Shown in pieces: positions 1-6,887 of a stretch of 64,000 nucleotides of DNA. A program made the translations under genes and the position numbers. Positions within the stretch are counted from its first letter, which is position 1, and each line of letters begins with the position of its first letter. The notes beneath the pieces were generated by a model, which was not told the origin of the DNA, searched no databases, and saw only the letters and a program-made list of their open reading frames with translations. Origin of the DNA: Embleya sp042956465 (GTDB lineage: Bacteria; Actinomycetota; Actinomycetes; Streptomycetales; Streptomycetaceae); assembly GCF_042956465.1 (NCBI RefSeq), contig NZ_JBIBGL010000014.1, positions 1-64,000 of the forward strand. The letters run 5' to 3'.

Positions 1-198
1 CTGAAGCCGGACATCGTCTCCACCGCCTGCCCGTTCTGCCTGGTGATGTTCACCGACTCGATCAACGCCAAGAAGCAGGCCGGCGAGGCCTCGGAAGACC
101 TCCGCGTCGTCGACGTGGCACAACTGCTCCTGCAATCCGTGCAACTCCCCGAACCACCGGCGGCCGAGGAGGCCCTGGAGGACGCGGGAGCCAAGTAG
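1..198 (+). CDS. Fe-S oxidoreductase, C-terminal end (partial)
   Basis: The window opens inside this gene; 65 codons remain before TAG. The visible sequence holds a cysteine pair in STACPFCLVMF, followed by a short helical region and an acidic, Ala/Glu-rich tail. This resembles the last CCG-type cysteine motif of heterodisulfide-reductase-like Fe-S oxidoreductases (the large proteins with a 4Fe-4S N-terminus found in actinomycetes), which pass electrons in membrane redox chains. Only the end is visible, so the family call rests on one motif and the reading frame. The upstream start and domains lie outside the window. Confidence 0.6.
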   Translation: MKPDIVSTACPFCLVMFTDSINAKKQAGEASEDLRVVDVAQLLLQSVQLPEPPAAEEALEDAGAK

Positions 199-210
199 TG
201 CTTGTGTGAC

Positions 211-304
211 GGGTCGGCGGTCGGCGGTCGGCGGTCGGCGGTCGGCGGTCGGCGGTCGGCGGTCGGCGGTCGGCGGTCGGCGGTCGGCGGTCGGCGGTCG
301 GCGG
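211..304. repeat. Heptanucleotide tandem repeat GTCGGCG, about 13 copies
   Basis: About 93 bases are an almost perfect head-to-tail run of the 7-mer GTCGGCG, just after the stop of the Fe-S protein and before the membrane-protein gene. Seven is not a multiple of three and no coding frame uses it, so it looks like a non-coding slippage-type repeat. A sister array of GTAGGCG, one base different, lies at 9918-9988. Confidence 0.95.
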
Positions 305-438
305 ATGATAACGGGTGACAGGTGACGGGATCGCCGTCGGTTCTCCTGCGGGAGGTCGACGGCGATCGCGTTTTTGTGCCCGAATTACGACCTTCCCGGG
401 ACGACGCGAGGGGTCGAACTGCCGGTACCGTCATTGAT

Positions 439-1425
439 GTGACTGGCAATGGACCCTACGACCCGTACCGGCAACAGCCCCCGCCTGCCGGCCAGGGTTA
501 CCCACCTCAGCACGGCGGGGCTCACGGCGATCAGTACGGTGGCCAACAGGGCCCGTACGGTGGCCAACAGGGGTATGGGCAGCAGGGCTACGGCGGCCAA
601 CCGGGCCACGGCGGGCAGCAGGGCTACGGCGGGCAACAAGGCCATGGGCAGCAGGGCCACGGACAGCAGATTCCGCCGCCACCGCCGCCTACGCCTTCGT
701 CGTCGCAGGGTGGACAGGGCGGCTCGGGCGACCCGAACTACGGGCCTCTGTCGTTGCCGGACGAGACGAGTCTGTACATCTACGGCGCGCCGCCCGACGA
801 GTACACGACGGTGACGCCCGCGGTGTCGCCCCGGCAGCAGCAGCCGTACCCGCAGCCGCCGCAGTACAGCGGTCCACCGCCGCGGAACCTGCACTGGAAA
901 GAGGTGCTGAGCGGGTTCGTGCTGCGCCCGTTGCGCACCATGGACGCGGTCCGCGACCAGGCGGTGTGGTGGCCGGCGCTGATCATGTCCGCGCTCGGTG
1001 GCGCGCTCGCGGTGTTCGCGAACGACGCGTCCCGCAAGGAACTCGTCGACTCGACCATGAGTACGAGCGTGCCCGCACTCGGCATCGTGATCGTGATGGT
1101 GCCGGCGTTCTGCGCACTGCTCGGGCTGGTGTCGCATGCGCTCGCGACCCAGTTCGGCGGGAACGGATCGCCGACGCCGTTCATCACGCTGTCGATGATC
1201 CTGGTCTGGATCGCGGACGCACCACGGCTGGTGGTCGCGCTGTTCGCACCCGACGACAATCCGATCGTGGCCGGCATCGGCATCGCGTCGTTCGCGTTGA
1301 CCGCGTGGCTGCTGACGATGTTGATGACGCGGGTACACGAGTTGCCGTGGCCTCGGGCGCTGGGGTGTGTGTCGGTCGAGCTGATCGCGTTGTTGCTGGT
1401 GTTGAAGCTTCCGTTGGCGTCGTAA
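439..1425 (+). CDS. Yip1-family membrane protein with Gly/Gln/Tyr-rich N-terminus
   Basis: Product of about 328 residues. Roughly the first 110 residues are low-complexity (GQQGYGGQ-type repeats, then proline runs). From about residue 150 the protein becomes a hydrophobic domain of about five membrane helices, with the LRPLRTMDAV lead-in typical of the Yip1 domain. Function in bacteria is not established; the disordered, probably cytosolic tail may bind partners. I chose GTG at 439 because the 39 codons upstream (open back to a GTG at 322) do not look like protein; 322 remains possible. No clear ribosome site helps decide. The gene stands alone between repeat-rich intergenic stretches. Confidence 0.75.
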   Translation: MTGNGPYDPYRQQPPPAGQGYPPQHGGAHGDQYGGQQGPYGGQQGYGQQGYGGQPGHGGQQGYGGQQGHGQQGHGQQIPPPPPPTPSSSQGGQGGSGDPNYGPLSLPDETSLYIYGAPPDEYTTVTPAVSPRQQQPYPQPPQYSGPPPRNLHWKEVLSGFVLRPLRTMDAVRDQAVWWPALIMSALGGALAVFANDASRKELVDSTMSTSVPALGIVIVMVPAFCALLGLVSHALATQFGGNGSPTPFITLSMILVWIADAPRLVVALFAPDDNPIVAGIGIASFALTAWLLTMLMTRVHELPWPRALGCVSVELIALLLVLKLPLAS

Positions 1426-1720
1426 GGCTGCGGAGGCGCGAGGTCGCGAGGGCGTGACGGTGTGCGATCGTGACGTCGTGAGGCGTGGTGGCGTGACGTC
1501 TTGGGGCGGGACGGCGTGGCGGCGTGGCGGCGTGGTGGCGTGACGTTGTGCGGTTGGGGGTCGTGAGGTTGTGACCCTGAACGGCCGGACGGCCGGACGG
1601 CGTCAGCATGTTGGTGGCGTTGTGAGGTGGGCGGCGGTGGGGGCGTGGGTGCGGCCTCGGTTCTGACGTCGAGTCAGGCCGGCGGCGAAGCGTGCCGGCA
1701 GTGGACCGGGCGGACCACAA
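1426..1720. repeat. Intergenic stretch of degenerate GCGTGACG/GCGTGGCG repeats
   Basis: About the first 190 bases after the Yip1-type gene are built from short, imperfect repeats (gcgtgacg, gcgtggcg, gtcgtgagg), then two copies of ggacggcc. The rest is plain GC-rich sequence. No gene is visible on either strand. The repeats look like decayed slippage sequence rather than a binding array. Confidence 0.55.
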
Positions 1721-1770
1721 GTGGCACGGCCGGGCCGCGTTGCGGATCTGTTCGGTAACCGCTTCGGGCG

Positions 1771-1790
1771 GTGTACTCGTAGAAGTACAC
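1771..1790. promoter_or_regulatory. Inverted repeat GTGTACT-N6-AGTACAC, putative operator
   Basis: A perfect 7-bp inverted repeat with a six-base spacer lies 54 bases upstream of the ATG of the prim-pol-like gene. Position and symmetry suit a dimeric regulator's site. No regulator is identified. Confidence 0.45.
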
Positions 1791-1843
1791 CTGTCCGCGT
1801 ACGACATCTCGTCGTCATCGCGGTTGTGAGGAACGGAACGGAC

Positions 1844-2446
1844 ATGCTTGTGCGGCAACGCACCCGGGCTGCGCTCCAGGCCGCCGCTCTCTTCTACGTC
1901 GTGGATCGCGGTTGGCCCGTCCTGCCCGGTGCCTACGTCGAAGACGGTCGATGTTCGTGCGGCGACACCGATTGCCCGGACCCGGGCGCCCACCCCGCCG
2001 CGGAACCCGGGCTGACCCGGGCCACCCGATCGACCGACGACGTCTGGGAATGGTGGAGCGGGAAGCCGTACACGGTCCTGCTGGCGAGCGGGCTGGAGTT
2101 CGACGTCCTGGACGCCCCGGCGAAGGTCGGCTATGCGGCGATCCGCCAGTTGGAGGTGACCGGCCTGCCGCTGGGGCCGGTCCTGCATCTACCGGGCGAG
2201 CGGCTGTTGTTCCTGGTCGACCCGGGCGCGCGCAGCATGTACTGGTACACGGTCGACCACAACGACACGGCCCGGTTCGACGTCCGCCACCACGCGGTGG
2301 GCCACTTCGTACCGGCCCCGCCCTCGTCCACCGCATGCGGCGAATGCACCCGCTGGGCGGTCCCCCCGGATCCGATCGAGCGGGGATTGCCGGGCGCGGT
2401 GGACGTACTGGGCGCGTTGATGCGGTTCAGCACACAGGGACGGTAG
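1844..2446 (+). CDS. Small prim-pol-like protein (bifunctional DNA primase/polymerase N-terminal family)
   Basis: 200 residues from ATG 1844, which has GTGAGG about 12 bases upstream. The start ALQAAALFYVVDRGWPVLPG and the cysteine motif at residues 37-50 (C37, C39, C44, H50) match the short streptomycete proteins annotated as the N-terminal domain of bifunctional primase/polymerases. These normally continue into a larger replication enzyme; this version stops after one domain. I do not see a convincing pair of catalytic aspartates, so enzymatic activity is doubtful. It stands alone, faces the phosphoribosyltransferase gene, and has an inverted repeat in its promoter region. Confidence 0.65.
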   Translation: MLVRQRTRAALQAAALFYVVDRGWPVLPGAYVEDGRCSCGDTDCPDPGAHPAAEPGLTRATRSTDDVWEWWSGKPYTVLLASGLEFDVLDAPAKVGYAAIRQLEVTGLPLGPVLHLPGERLLFLVDPGARSMYWYTVDHNDTARFDVRHHAVGHFVPAPPSSTACGECTRWAVPPDPIERGLPGAVDVLGALMRFSTQGR

Positions 2447-2508
2447 CCGGCGGGCGGAAGCGCGGGCGGTAGCGCCGGTGGCAGCGCATGTCGGAGCCGG
2501 TACCCCCA

Positions 2509-2552
2509 CTCCTTCTCCGGCTCCCCTTCTTCCTCTTCCTCTTCCTCTTCCG
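2509..2552. repeat. Polypyrimidine tract (CTTCCT repeats)
   Basis: A run of C and T with TTCCTC repeated several times lies between the two convergent genes ending at 2446 and 2572. Homopurine-homopyrimidine runs like this can adopt unusual structure, and this one could help terminate convergent transcription. No classical terminator hairpin is obvious here. Confidence 0.6.
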
Positions 2553-2571
2553 AACCCTGCTCCGGTCCGGC

Positions 2572-3069
2572 TCAGGCGTCGAGAATCTGGCCCTGGCGGG
2601 TGACCACCGGCGGCTGCACGGACCACGGGAAGTTGATCCACTCGTCGGTGTGCTTCCACACGTACTCGCACTTGACCAGCGACTGCGGCTTCTCGTAGAC
2701 GACAGCGCAGCGCACCTCGGCGACGTTGCCCTCGCAGAAGTCCCGAACCAGCAGCAGCGTCTTGCCGGTGTCCGCGACGTCGTCCGCGATCAGCACCTTC
2801 TTGTTCGAGAAGTCCACCACGTCCGGCACCGGCGCGAGCATGACCGGCATGTCCAGCGTGGTCCCGATGCCGGTGTAGAACTCGACGTTGACCAGGTGCA
2901 GATTCTTCACGTCCAGCGCGTACGCGAGCGCACCGGCCGCGAACACGCCACCGCGGGCGATCGACAGGATGATGTCGGGCTCGTACCCGTCCTCCGCAAC
3001 CTGCGTCGCCAGCTCACGCGTGGCCTGGCCGAAGAGCGGCCAAGTGAGGTTTTCACGCACGTCACTCAT
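2572..3069 (-). CDS. Phosphoribosyltransferase (purine/xanthine-type)
   Basis: 165 residues. The PRPP-binding loop VLIADDVADTGKT is clear at residues 92-104, preceded by the PPi-loop region ILSIARGGVFAAG at 34-46. This is the type I phosphoribosyltransferase fold, probably cytosolic purine-base salvage (hypoxanthine/xanthine/guanine type); the exact base cannot be read from sequence. It starts with ATG at 3069 and lies downstream of dcd on the same strand, separated by about 200 bases that carry a 19-bp repeat. Both genes are in nucleotide metabolism, but the gap argues for separate promoters. Confidence 0.85.
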   Translation of the reverse strand: MSDVRENLTWPLFGQATRELATQVAEDGYEPDIILSIARGGVFAAGALAYALDVKNLHLVNVEFYTGIGTTLDMPVMLAPVPDVVDFSNKKVLIADDVADTGKTLLLVRDFCEGNVAEVRCAVVYEKPQSLVKCEYVWKHTDEWINFPWSVQPPVVTRQGQILDA

Positions 3070-3140
3070 GTCCGGGTATGCCTATCTTCGCTTCGGGATC
3101 GGCCGCGGGTGGTGGTCGCGGCGGGAGAGTGGAGGCGAGA

Positions 3141-3235
3141 GCAGTGCTCACGCTCGCGAGCAGCGCTCACGGCTATGAGCATCGCTCGCGATCAAGATCG
3201 GTGCTCGCAGTCATGATCAATGCCCGCAGTCGCGG
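3141..3235. repeat. Five degenerate 19-bp tandem units
   Basis: Five consecutive units of exactly 19 bases can be aligned (3141, 3160, 3179, 3198, 3217). Each keeps a core like gcagYGCTCRCG followed by a more variable tail. They sit upstream of the phosphoribosyltransferase start and downstream of dcd. No gene covers them. Confidence 0.7.
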
Positions 3236-3276
3236 TCGCGGTCGCGATCTCGGCGGGATCGCCACCTCACCGCGAT

Positions 3277-3858
3277 CTAGTCGCGGACGTTCGTCCGATG
3301 AAAGTCCTTGAACGAGCGGGAGGGAGTGGGCCCGCGCTGCCCTTGGTACCGCGACCCGTACACCGAGGACCCGTACGGGAACTCGGCCGGCGACGACAGC
3401 CGGAACATGCACAACTGGCCGATCTTCATCCCCGGCCACAACTTGATCGGCAACGTGGCGACATTGGACAGCTCCAGCGTCACATGCCCCGAGAAGCCCG
3501 GGTCGATGAACCCGGCGGTGGAGTGCGTCAACAGCCCGAGCCGCCCGAGCGAACTCTTCCCCTCCAACCGGGAGGCCACGTCGTCCGGCAACGACACGAC
3601 CTCGTAGGTCGAGCCGAGCGCGAACTCACCGGGATGCAAAATGAACGGCTCGCCCTCGGGGGGCTCGATCATGCGAGTGAGATCCGGCTGCTCGACGGCG
3701 GGGTCGATGTGCGGGTACTTGTGGTTCTCGAAGACCCGAAAGAACCGGTCAAGTCGAACGTCCACACTCGACGGCTGAACCATGGCCGGCTCGTAGGGAT
3801 CGATCCGAACCCGACCGCAGTCGATCTCCGCGCGAATGTCCTTGTCCGATAGAAGCAC
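3277..3858 (-). CDS. dcd: dCTP deaminase
   Basis: 193 residues from GTG 3858. It deaminates dCTP to dUTP (in actinobacterial relatives also on to dUMP) for dTTP synthesis in the cytosol. Seen: the N-terminal LLSDKDIRAEI, VQPSSVDVRLDRFF near 28-40, the active-site segment KSSLGRLGLL at 101-110, THSTAGFIDPGF at 111-122 and TLELSN at 127-132 with the likely catalytic Glu129. The family's C-terminal lid ends QGQRGPTPSRS. The length is normal. I took the GTG because upstream codons (open to 3954) are low-complexity and the family begins at this residue. No good ribosome site is visible, so leaderless translation is possible. Confidence 0.95.
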   Translation of the reverse strand: MLLSDKDIRAEIDCGRVRIDPYEPAMVQPSSVDVRLDRFFRVFENHKYPHIDPAVEQPDLTRMIEPPEGEPFILHPGEFALGSTYEVVSLPDDVASRLEGKSSLGRLGLLTHSTAGFIDPGFSGHVTLELSNVATLPIKLWPGMKIGQLCMFRLSSPAEFPYGSSVYGSRYQGQRGPTPSRSFKDFHRTNVRD

Positions 3859-4006
3859 GTGGAAAGGGTAATCGCAGGCCCCCGGATCCACCCAAACGCT
3901 CCGCACCACCCACCCGCCACACCCACCCCCACCACGAAACGTTGCTGCAACCACGCTCGACCATCCGGTAGAGTGACGATGCAGGGTTCCCCTCGGGGCG
4001 CCTGAT

Positions 4007-4077
4007 GCGGGCGTAGTTTAATGGTAGAACATGAGCTTCCCAAGCTTAGAACGCGAGTTCGATTCTCGTCGCCCGCT
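4007..4077 (+). tRNA. tRNA-Gly (anticodon CCC)
   Basis: The cloverleaf can be drawn by eye: acceptor stem GCGGGCG/CGCCCGC, D-arm around GTTTAATGGTAGAAC, anticodon stem TGAGC/GCTTA around loop TTCCCAA (anticodon CCC), T-arm with GTTCGATTC, discriminator T. CCA is not encoded. It is divergent from dcd, has a strong terminator just behind it, and marks the left edge of a probable integrated islet. Confidence 0.95.
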
Positions 4078-4103
4078 CGTGTGAAGAAGGCCCAGGTCAC
4101 GGA
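4072..4103. other. Left att-like repeat (tRNA-Gly 3' end)
   Basis: The last six tRNA bases plus flank read CCCGCTCGT then a purine-rich link, GGCCCAGGTCACGGA. A degenerate copy lies at 6648-6677 (CCCGCTCGT, AGGCCCGGGTCACGGA). The similarity continues into the terminator and its downstream flank. The pair brackets the ImmA/IrrE-PIN islet, as expected for attachment sites or a duplicated insertion target. Confidence 0.55.
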
Positions 4104-4126
4104 GGACTTCCGTGGGCTGGGCCTTC
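4086..4126 (+). terminator. Terminator of tRNA-Gly
   Basis: GAAGGCCCAG and CTGGGCCTTC form a 10-bp perfect stem that starts nine bases after the tRNA. The following sequence is TCGTCGTTT, a weak T-run. The strong stem and position support an intrinsic terminator. Confidence 0.8.
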
Positions 4127-4327
4127 GTCGTTTCCGGACTCGCCGCGCCTCGCACGCAGGGTCCGTGCCGGATGCGGGTCGATGTCGGCGGTGAACTTGA
4201 CTCGCTTCGCGATGGTGTCGGCAACGGCTTGGCAGCGCGACTGCCGGCTTGTGGACGCAGCGTCCGGTTCTACCCGTTACACATCCACCCTGAGCCGATG
4301 CACCAGAGGGGCGGTCGTACACGACCA

Positions 4328-4500
4328 GGCCGTGTCCGGCGGATCTTGGTGGGGCCACGCCGCCCGGCACCGCGTCTCACCGCACCGGGAAACAGCGGAG
4401 GTGGCGGAAGGAGAGTTCCGGGCCTGCGTGCCGGACGGCGAAGGGCGAACCGAGGTGCGCCCAACCCCGGTCCGAGGCTCTTCCGGCAGACCTCATCCAC
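4328..4500. mobile_element. Truncated MITE copy (relative of the element at 13875)
   Basis: The stretch beginning GGCCGTGTCCGGCGGATC and running through ccgcaccgggaaacagc to acctcatccac aligns with the intact element at 13875-14067 along its length. The outer part of its right inverted repeat is missing, so it is probably immobile. It lies inside the tRNA-Gly islet, in an otherwise gene-free stretch of about 480 bases between the tRNA terminator and the PIN gene. Confidence 0.65.
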
Positions 4501-4609
4501 TGGCCTGACGAGTCGTCAACTGCAGCATCACGCTCGCCCCCGAAAGGCCCGACACTCCATACCAGCTGTCAGCGCCATAATGGGCGACTCCCATGGCCCC
4601 TCGCGTGGG

Positions 4610-5161
4610 TCAGAGATCAAGCAACCCCTCGCCTCGCGCCCAGTCAATGAACTCGCTACCGGAGCACGGCAAGAATGCTTCGTGGTCGGCGAGAATATCG
4701 ACCACGCCGGAAGCTTCGTCTTCGGTGATCATCCCGTCGCGTATCCCTCGGCAGATCAGTTGAAGGGATCCGGTGATTTGAGTACCACGCTCGATCGCCA
4801 TCGCCCTGCCGGCGCGGTCGTCCACCACGGCGCAAATTCCGTGAAACTCCGCATAGGCAAGGGTTGCGCACTCTCCCAGGTTGCGCATGCCTCCGCCCAT
4901 TCGTGAATGATATTCACTGAATCGCGCTATGTACCCAAGACTCGGTTCGTCGACAACACTGATCCAAGGCGTGGCAAGGACGTGATGAAGCCGACTGCTC
5001 TTGGTCGTGCCGTTTAAAATTTCCTCCTCGACGACGCGCGTGATGACGCACCGATGCCCATCAACGAGCCGGCCGAGCTTGTCCAGCTGGTTTGAGCGCG
5101 CGAAGTAGTTTAGTGGCGAGCTGTCGAACACCAGGCGCCCGCCCCCGAGCAAGGCTGTCAA
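4610..5161 (-). CDS. PIN-like domain protein, probable toxin-type nuclease
   Basis: 183 residues. Features of the PIN fold are visible: VFDSSPLNYFAR (Asp13), acidic residues at 45-47, NLGECATLAYAE (Glu97) and AVVDDRAGRAMA (Asp114/115), the last two being typical of DUF3368-like PIN proteins. PIN proteins are Mg-dependent RNases and often toxins. TTG 5161 overlaps the stop of the upstream ImmA/IrrE gene (TTGA), implying coupling; a GTG nine codons in, before the FDSSP strand, is an alternative. Codon 49 is TTA (5015-5017), the rare bldA-dependent leucine codon. AT-richer codons than its neighbours and the tRNA-adjacent location point to transfer. Toxin activity is inferred. Confidence 0.75.
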   Translation of the reverse strand: MTALLGGGRLVFDSSPLNYFARSNQLDKLGRLVDGHRCVITRVVEEEILNGTTKSSRLHHVLATPWISVVDEPSLGYIARFSEYHSRMGGGMRNLGECATLAYAEFHGICAVVDDRAGRAMAIERGTQITGSLQLICRGIRDGMITEDEASGVVDILADHEAFLPCSGSEFIDWARGEGLLDL

Positions 5162-6273
5162 GCCAACTCATTCCTCAGTGCCTCGAGCGGGATCTCATCT
5201 CGCGCCGGAAGCTCGTCCACGGTAACGGCTCCACGCGCAATTTCAACTGCTCGCTCAGCAGAGATCTTATGCTTCTTGTACGCGCGAATGGCAGCCTGCA
5301 AAACTCCTGTAGAAACTTCGGGCGCTACCAACTCTTCTTCCACCCGGACACCCGCTTCGAGGTAGTCTGCGCGCGTCGGAGATCGAGAGTCGAGAACCCG
5401 CAAGTCACTTCCGGTGATCAGCGAGAGCTCTCTGAGACGAAACAAGAGGAGAGACCAGCTCACGCGATACTCGGCGCCAAGAATAATTGCACTGCTGCGT
5501 TTTTCATACTTGAGAGTGAGCTCCGACCAGCGCCGGCTGATACCCGGCGGAATCAGGATCGACCTGGCCAGCGCATCAATCGCACGTTCATGCTCCCCGG
5601 TTGCCCCGCCCCAGTCGGTAGAAAAGGCGTCTCCCAGTACGTGATGCCCAATCTCATGCGCCAGGACAAACCGACGATGGCCCGAGTCTCGGTCGCCGTT
5701 GATTACGGCAACCCCGATACCATCGCCAACTTCGGCATAACATCCGTCGACAGCACCCTCGCCGAGCCTCAGCGAGTACGCGTACAGGCCAATGCGGGCC
5801 GCCGCGTCAGACAAGGCCAGCAGCGGCTTCGACCGGTCGACACGCATGCAGTCACGCACCGATGTCGCGATCGTTCCGACGGCTTCCACGTCATCCGCAC
5901 CGAACGCGGAGTAGCGTCCAGGCTGATGCGGGGGCCGAATCGATTTGACCTCGACGAGTAGGGCCACGTCCCGACTTACGTCCTCAAGGACGAGGTCTCC
6001 TACTGGATCGGAGCGTTGCTCGGCCTGCTGTGCCCTCCGGCTGGCCACGGCCGGTGGTGGACTCGTCACGAACCATGCAAGGGGGCGCTCCAAGCGCTCC
6101 GCCAGGCGAACGAGTTCAAGAGAACTCAACTGACGCCGCCCCGCCTCGATTTTGGCCACAGCGCTGCGGTCGACGTTCAGGGCCTCGGCCACCTGCTCCT
6201 GGCTCAGGCCGACCAAGCGCCGAGCGGTGGCTACCCGCGCTCCGACGTCAGACCAAGTGAGTTCGGCGTCCAT
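5158..6273 (-). CDS. XRE-family regulator fused to ImmA/IrrE metallopeptidase
   Basis: 371 residues from ATG 6273. Residues 8-65 form an XRE helix-turn-helix (RRLVGLSQEQVAEALNVDRS). The rest is an ImmA/IrrE (COG2856) zinc peptidase with HEIGH at 206-210 and a downstream EHERAIDALARSILIP that probably supplies the third metal ligand (Glu229). Such proteins cleave a repressor or antitoxin, or act as antitoxin to a linked toxin. The stop overlaps the start of the PIN-like gene, so the two are one translational unit. Frames open far upstream (to 6858) but codon quality ends at 6273. No ribosome site precedes ATG; the message may be leaderless. Its biological trigger is unknown. Confidence 0.85.
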   Translation of the reverse strand: MDAELTWSDVGARVATARRLVGLSQEQVAEALNVDRSAVAKIEAGRRQLSSLELVRLAERLERPLAWFVTSPPPAVASRRAQQAEQRSDPVGDLVLEDVSRDVALLVEVKSIRPPHQPGRYSAFGADDVEAVGTIATSVRDCMRVDRSKPLLALSDAAARIGLYAYSLRLGEGAVDGCYAEVGDGIGVAVINGDRDSGHRRFVLAHEIGHHVLGDAFSTDWGGATGEHERAIDALARSILIPPGISRRWSELTLKYEKRSSAIILGAEYRVSWSLLLFRLRELSLITGSDLRVLDSRSPTRADYLEAGVRVEEELVAPEVSTGVLQAAIRAYKKHKISAERAVEIARGAVTVDELPARDEIPLEALRNELA

Positions 6274-6647
6274 TGTGCCAATATCGCACATCGAAGGTTT
6301 CGAGACCACGGGGCTCCACGAAGAGTGACGCCGGCGGAACCGGGCGCCGAGCTGCTGCGATGTTGTCTGCTTGCTCGACTGACAGCGCGGGACCCAGCCG
6401 CCCATGCCTCGTAGTGGCCTCCACCAATGTGGCTTCGGCCTACCGAGGAGCAATGTTCTGAGGTCCAGTTGCGCCCCGGCCGGTGCGAGGGTTGCCGCAG
6501 TGAGTGGGTGATACGCAAACGCACGTCTTCGTGGAGTGACCGTGGGATGAGTTCGACCCCCGCATCCCCGGCCCGGTGGAACGGGCAGGTTGCGCTTCCG
6601 CCCGATCCTGGCTCGGCCCGGTGGGATCTGACCTTGTTCCGGTGAAA
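6274..6647. other. Gene-free stretch at the right of the islet
   Basis: No convincing gene on either strand: open frames here lack streptomycete third-position bias and have no ribosome sites. It should hold the promoter of the ImmA/IrrE gene near 6280-6300, where sequence is AT-richer (CGATATTGG). The remainder reads like decayed coding sequence. Confidence 0.5.
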
Positions 6648-6677
6648 CCCGCTCGTTGATGAGGCCCGGGTCACGGA
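6648..6677. other. Right att-like repeat (degenerate tRNA-Gly 3' flank)
   Basis: CCCGCTCGT followed by TGATGAGGCCCGGGTCACGGA repeats, with a few changes, the tRNA-Gly end and terminator arm at 4072-4103. Similarity goes on in CTCCGTGG.CTGG and, after a gap, CTTCGTTGTTTCCG, matching the tRNA downstream flank CTTCGTCGTTTCCG. This places the islet boundary here. Confidence 0.55.
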
Positions 6678-6887
6678 TGGTCTCCGTGGACTGGCGACTT
6701 CGTTGGATTGGGACTTCGTTGTTTCCGAGTTTGTTCGGGCTTGCTTGGCGGGCTTGGGGTGACGTTCCTGATCCGCCTTGCGATGGCGTCGACTGCTTGG
6801 GTGGATCGGAACAGGGATGCTGGTGGGGTGGGTGTGCCGGTGCTGTCGGCTGAGGCAATGGGGTTGACGGGTTTGATGGGCGGGACG

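Noticed and set aside
211..304. Heptamer arrays as CRISPR
   Set aside because: No spacers: units are contiguous 7-mers and there are no cas genes.
3669..4370. Minus-strand frame crossing the tRNA with GDENRTR-like sequence
   Set aside because: This is a common false product from translating a tRNA-Gly gene; no coding bias.
5158..6858. Extending the ImmA/IrrE gene to 6858
   Set aside because: Upstream of 6273 the frame is proline/histidine-rich without coding bias and runs over the putative att-like repeat.
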